DNA from: Betaproteobacteria bacterium
GTDB lineage: Bacteria; Pseudomonadota; Gammaproteobacteria; Burkholderiales; SG8-41
DNA: 35,718 nt
Assembly: GCA_023266245.1 (NCBI GenBank)
Contig: JAHFRO010000023.1
Coordinates: 1 to 35,718, forward strand
Direction: 5' to 3'
Shown: positions 32,614 to 35,718 of the stretch, piece by piece
Layout: every line of letters starts with the position of its first letter
Position numbering within the stretch: position 1 is the stretch's first letter
The notes under the pieces: model-generated
Seen by the model: the letters and a program-made list of their open reading frames with translations, nothing else
Told to the model about the DNA's origin: nothing
Database searches by the model: none
Made by a program: the position numbers and the translations under genes

Positions 32614-34620
32614 ATGAACACCCGGGTTGAACTTGCCAACGCGATACGCGCGCTGGCGATGGACGCCGTACAGCAGGCGAACTCCGGCCATCCCGGCATG
32701 CCGATGGGCATGGCGGAGATCGCGGAAGTGCTGTGGAACCACCACCTGCGGCACAACCCGGGCAACCCGGCGTGGCCGAACCGGGACCGCTTTGTGCTCT
32801 CGAACGGCCACGGCTCGATGCTGCTCTACGCGCTGTTGCACCTCACCGGCTACGACTTGCCGATGGCAGAGCTCAAGCGCTTCCGGCAGCTGCACTCGAA
32901 GACCCCGGGGCATCCCGAGTACCGCTGCGCGCCGGGCGTGGAGACCACCACCGGGCCGCTCGGCCAGGGCATCTCGAACGCGGTGGGCATGGCGCTCGCC
33001 GAAAGGCTGCTCGCGGCCGAGTTCAACCGGCCCGGGCTCGACATCGTTGACCACCACACCTATGTCTTCCTCGGCGACGGCTGCATGATGGAGGGCGCTT
33101 CGCACGAAGCCTGCGCGCTCGCGGGCACCTTGGGCCTGGGCAAGCTCATCGCCGTGTACGACGACAACGGCATCTCGATCGATTCGGACAAGGGCAACAT
33201 CCGCCAGTGGTACACCGACGACGTGCGGCGCCGCTTCGAGGCCTACGGCTGGCAGGTGATCCCGAACGTTGACGGCCACGACGTGGAGGCGGTGGACCGG
33301 GCGCTGAAGAAGGCGAAGCGCGAGAAAGCGCGACCGACGCTCATCTGGGCGAAGACCGTGATCGCGAAGGGCGCGCCGACCAAGGCGAACACTGGCGCCG
33401 CGCACGGCGCGGCGCTCGGCGAGAAGGAGGTCGCCGCCACCCGCGAGGCGATCGGCTGGCGCCACCCTGCGTTCGAGATCCCGCAGCACGTGTATGAGGG
33501 CTGGGACGCGCGCCAGCGCGGCGCGTCCGCCGAGCGGCGCTGGAAACGGCTCTTCGCCGCCTACGAAAAGCAGTACCCGGTGGAGGCGGCCGAGTTCCGC
33601 CGCCGCACCGCGGGCGAGCTTCCACAAGATTTCCGCGCGCGGGTAGATGCGCTCGTCAAGGAGCTCGACTCCAAGGCGGAGGCGGTCGCGACGCGCAAGG
33701 CATCGCAGACCGTGCTCGAGACGCTCGCGCCCTCGCTGCCCGAGCTCGTCGGCGGCTCGGCCGACCTCACCGGCTCGAACCTCACCATGGTGAACACCTC
33801 GAAGGTGGTCGGGCGCGAGGGCGGCGGCAACTACATCTTCTACGGCGTGCGCGAGTTCGGCATGTGCGCCGTGATGAGCGGGCTCGCGTTGCACGGCGGT
33901 TTCATTCCCTACGGCGGCACATTCCTGGTGTTCTCCGATTACGCGAGAAGCGCGCTGCGCCTGGCGGCGCTCATGGGCGTGCGCGTGATCTACGTATTCA
34001 CGCACGATTCCATCGGTCTGGGCGAGGACGGGCCGACGCACCAGCCGATCGAGCACGCGGCGAGCCTGCGGCTCATGCCCAACATGGAGGTGTGGCGGCC
34101 GTGCGACACGGTGGAGTCAGCCGTGGCGTGGGCCGCCGCGATCGGGCGCAAGGACGGGCCGACGAGCCTCCTGCTCACGCGCCAGAGCGTGCCATTCGTC
34201 AAGCGCGAGCCGCAGCAGCTCGAATGGATACGCCGCGGCGGCTACATCCTCGCGGAGGCGGCGGGCGCCGCGCCGCAGTGCATCGTGATCGCGACGGGCT
34301 CGGAGGTGAGCGTCGCGCTCGAGGCGCGGAAGCTGCTCGCGGCCGAAGGCGTCGCCGTTCGAGTCGTCTCCATGCCCTCGACCGGCGTGTTCGACCGCCA
34401 GGACGAGGCGTACCGCGCCGGCGTGCTGCCGCGTGGCGTGCCGCGGGTGGCGGTGGAGGCGGGCGTGCCGGATTTCTGGCGCAAGTACGTCGGGCTCGAG
34501 GGCGCGGTGGTGGGAATCGACCGCTTCGGCGAATCGGCGCCGGGAGGCGAGCTGTTCAAGTATTTCGACTTCACCGCGGCCCATGTCGCCAAGGCGGTGA
34601 AAGGCGTAATAGCAAGGTAG
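32614..34620 (+). CDS. tkt: Transketolase
   Basis: Thiamine-diphosphate enzyme that moves two-carbon units between sugar phosphates in the pentose phosphate or Calvin cycle. It is 668 residues from the ATG at 32614, preceded by AGGAAG. A TTG one codon earlier (32611) is less likely. The N terminus MNTRVELANAIRALAMDAVQ, then ANSGHPGMPMG, is standard. The ThDP motif starts GDGCMMEG at 154, with DDNGISIDS after it. The pyrimidine-binding domain has YGVREFGMCAVMSGLALHGG, and TGSEVSVALEA is in the C-terminal domain. It is followed by gap after 30 bases, probably in one operon. Confidence 0.98.
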   Translation: MNTRVELANAIRALAMDAVQQANSGHPGMPMGMAEIAEVLWNHHLRHNPGNPAWPNRDRFVLSNGHGSMLLYALLHLTGYDLPMAELKRFRQLHSKTPGHPEYRCAPGVETTTGPLGQGISNAVGMALAERLLAAEFNRPGLDIVDHHTYVFLGDGCMMEGASHEACALAGTLGLGKLIAVYDDNGISIDSDKGNIRQWYTDDVRRRFEAYGWQVIPNVDGHDVEAVDRALKKAKREKARPTLIWAKTVIAKGAPTKANTGAAHGAALGEKEVAATREAIGWRHPAFEIPQHVYEGWDARQRGASAERRWKRLFAAYEKQYPVEAAEFRRRTAGELPQDFRARVDALVKELDSKAEAVATRKASQTVLETLAPSLPELVGGSADLTGSNLTMVNTSKVVGREGGGNYIFYGVREFGMCAVMSGLALHGGFIPYGGTFLVFSDYARSALRLAALMGVRVIYVFTHDSIGLGEDGPTHQPIEHAASLRLMPNMEVWRPCDTVESAVAWAAAIGRKDGPTSLLLTRQSVPFVKREPQQLEWIRRGGYILAEAAGAAPQCIVIATGSEVSVALEARKLLAAEGVAVRVVSMPSTGVFDRQDEAYRAGVLPRGVPRVAVEAGVPDFWRKYVGLEGAVVGIDRFGESAPGGELFKYFDFTAAHVAKAVKGVIAR

Positions 34621-34650
34621 AATTCGGCTATCGGAATCGGGAGAACGCTC

Positions 34651-35694
34651 ATGACCATCAGGGTCGCGATCAACGGCTACGGCCGCATCGGCCGCAACAT
34701 CCTGCGCGCGCACTACGAGGGCGGCAAGAAGCACCCGATCGAAATCGTCGCGCTGAATGACCTGGGGGACGCGAATATCAACGCCCATCTCACCCGCTAT
34801 GACTCCGCCCATGGACGGTTTGCCGGCAAGGTCGAGGTGGACGGCGATCACCTGGTGGTGAACGGTGATCGCATCCGCGTCTGCGCGCAGAAGGACCCGG
34901 CGCAGCTGCCGTGGAAGGAGATGAGCGTGGACGTGGTGCTGGAATGCACCGGGCTATTCACCAGCAAGGCCAGGGCGCAAGCGCATCTTACTGCCGGCGC
35001 CAAGCGCGTCATCCTCTCGGCGCCCGGTGAAAAGGACGTGGACGCAACCGTGGTCTACGGCGTCAATCACCATCTGCTCAAGCCCTCGCACACGGTGATC
35101 TCGAACGCCTCCTGCACCACCAATTGCCTGGCGCCGCTGGTGAAAGCGCTCGATGACCGCATCGGCGTCGTCTCCGGCCTGATGACCACGGTGCACGCTT
35201 ACACCAACGACCAGGTCCTCATCGACGTCTACCACAAGGATCTGCGCCGCGCGCGCGCCGCGACCATGTCCATGATTCCCACCAAGACCGGCGCCGCCGC
35301 GGCGGTGGGGTTGGTGCTGCCGCACTTGAACGGCAAGCTTGACGGCTTCGCGATCCGGGTGCCGACCATCAACGTCTCGATCGTGGACCTCGCCTTCATC
35401 GCCAGGCGGCCCACCTCGGTGGACGAAGTGAACCAAGCGGTCAAGGAGGCGGCTGCGAGCGATCTCAAGGGCATCCTCGAGTACAGCACTGAGCCGCTGG
35501 TATCGGTGGACTTCAACCATAACCCGGCCTCCTCGATCTTCGACGCGACGCTCACCAAGGTCGCCGAAGGCACGTTGGTCAAGGTTTGCTCTTGGTACGA
35601 CAACGAGTGGGGCTTCAGCAATCGCATGCTGGATACGACCGTGGCGTTCGTGAAGGCCGCGGCTGACACCGGCGCCAAGAAAGTCGCGGCATAA
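34651..35694 (+). CDS. gap: Glyceraldehyde-3-phosphate dehydrogenase, type I
   Basis: Oxidises glyceraldehyde-3-phosphate to 1,3-bisphosphoglycerate. It is 347 residues, slightly longer than E. coli GapA (331). The nucleotide-binding NGYGRIGR is at 8-15. Asp38 in ALNDLGD fits NAD preference, since the aspartate binds the adenosine ribose in NAD-type enzymes. The catalytic Cys155 is in ASCTTNCLAP and His182 in TTVHAYTND. The C-terminal SWYDNEWGFSNRM is intact. A GGGAG site nine bases before the ATG supports the start. The 24 bases left in the window after the stop contain only a tandem CGTGAAA pair; pgk would be the usual next gene. Confidence 0.98.
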   Translation: MTIRVAINGYGRIGRNILRAHYEGGKKHPIEIVALNDLGDANINAHLTRYDSAHGRFAGKVEVDGDHLVVNGDRIRVCAQKDPAQLPWKEMSVDVVLECTGLFTSKARAQAHLTAGAKRVILSAPGEKDVDATVVYGVNHHLLKPSHTVISNASCTTNCLAPLVKALDDRIGVVSGLMTTVHAYTNDQVLIDVYHKDLRRARAATMSMIPTKTGAAAAVGLVLPHLNGKLDGFAIRVPTINVSIVDLAFIARRPTSVDEVNQAVKEAAASDLKGILEYSTEPLVSVDFNHNPASSIFDATLTKVAEGTLVKVCSWYDNEWGFSNRMLDTTVAFVKAAADTGAKKVAA

Positions 35695-35718
35695 ATGTCT
35701 GATCCGTGAAACGTGAAA

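Noticed and set aside
30955..34056. A 1033-codon minus-strand open frame
   Set aside because: It is antisense to the regulator and tkt genes and runs through the repeat element. Its composition is that of a shadow frame and no domain is recognisable.
35701..35718. CCGTGAAACGTGAAA as a third parS site
   Set aside because: The two GTGAAA units are direct, not inverted, so it is not a parS palindrome.

Overview
The window is about 35.7 kb of GC-rich chromosomal DNA centred on a bacterial replication origin. Gene content and order point to a betaproteobacterium: rpmH-rnpA-yidC-mnmE-mnmG-rsmG-parA-parB-atpI/B/E/F/H/A/G/D on one side of dnaA; dnaN-gyrB on the other; then topB, dprA, a LysM protein, def-fmt-rsmB-DUF4390-NtrY/NtrX-like, and tkt-gap. 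The class is inferred from protein resemblance and synteny; I cannot name a genus. I see no transposase, integrase, CRISPR array, tRNA or rRNA.

Layout. (1) 1-6652, minus strand: the F1Fo ATP synthase operon atpI-B-E-F-H-A-G-D, cut at the left edge a few codons before the end of atpD. A GCAAAG-type palindromic repeat lies between atpG and atpD. (2) 6779-14736, minus strand: partition genes parB and parA, the 16S rRNA methyltransferase rsmG, the tRNA-modification partners mnmG and mnmE, the membrane insertase yidC, rnpA and rpmH. Two parS-type palindromes lie between mnmG and mnmE, within 5 kb of their likely reader, ParB. (3) 14737-16460: divergent rpmH/dnaA promoters with a DnaA box over the dnaA promoter, then dnaA, then a dnaA-dnaN gap with DnaA boxes followed by a GC-rich spacer and a CTACTA-type run resembling a DnaA-trio unwinding element. 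This is the probable oriC. (4) 16461-20014: dnaN and gyrB. (5) 20016-25118, minus strand: topoisomerase III, DprA and a LysM envelope protein. (6) 25227-32532, plus strand: def, fmt and rsmB, then with short overlaps a DUF4390 secreted protein and an NtrY-like kinase, and finally an NtrX-like regulator with a degenerate ATPase site. (7) 32614-35694: transketolase and GAPDH.

From rpmH to atpD genes read leftward and from dnaA to gyrB rightward, so both sets run with replication if the origin is in the dnaA region. Most genes are ordinary housekeeping genes. The least ordinary sequence is non-coding: a 412-bp nested inverted-repeat element filling the space between the sensor kinase and its response regulator (30849-31260), the palindromic repeat inside the atp operon, the paired parS sites, and an rnpA frame with no ATG, GTG or TTG start.
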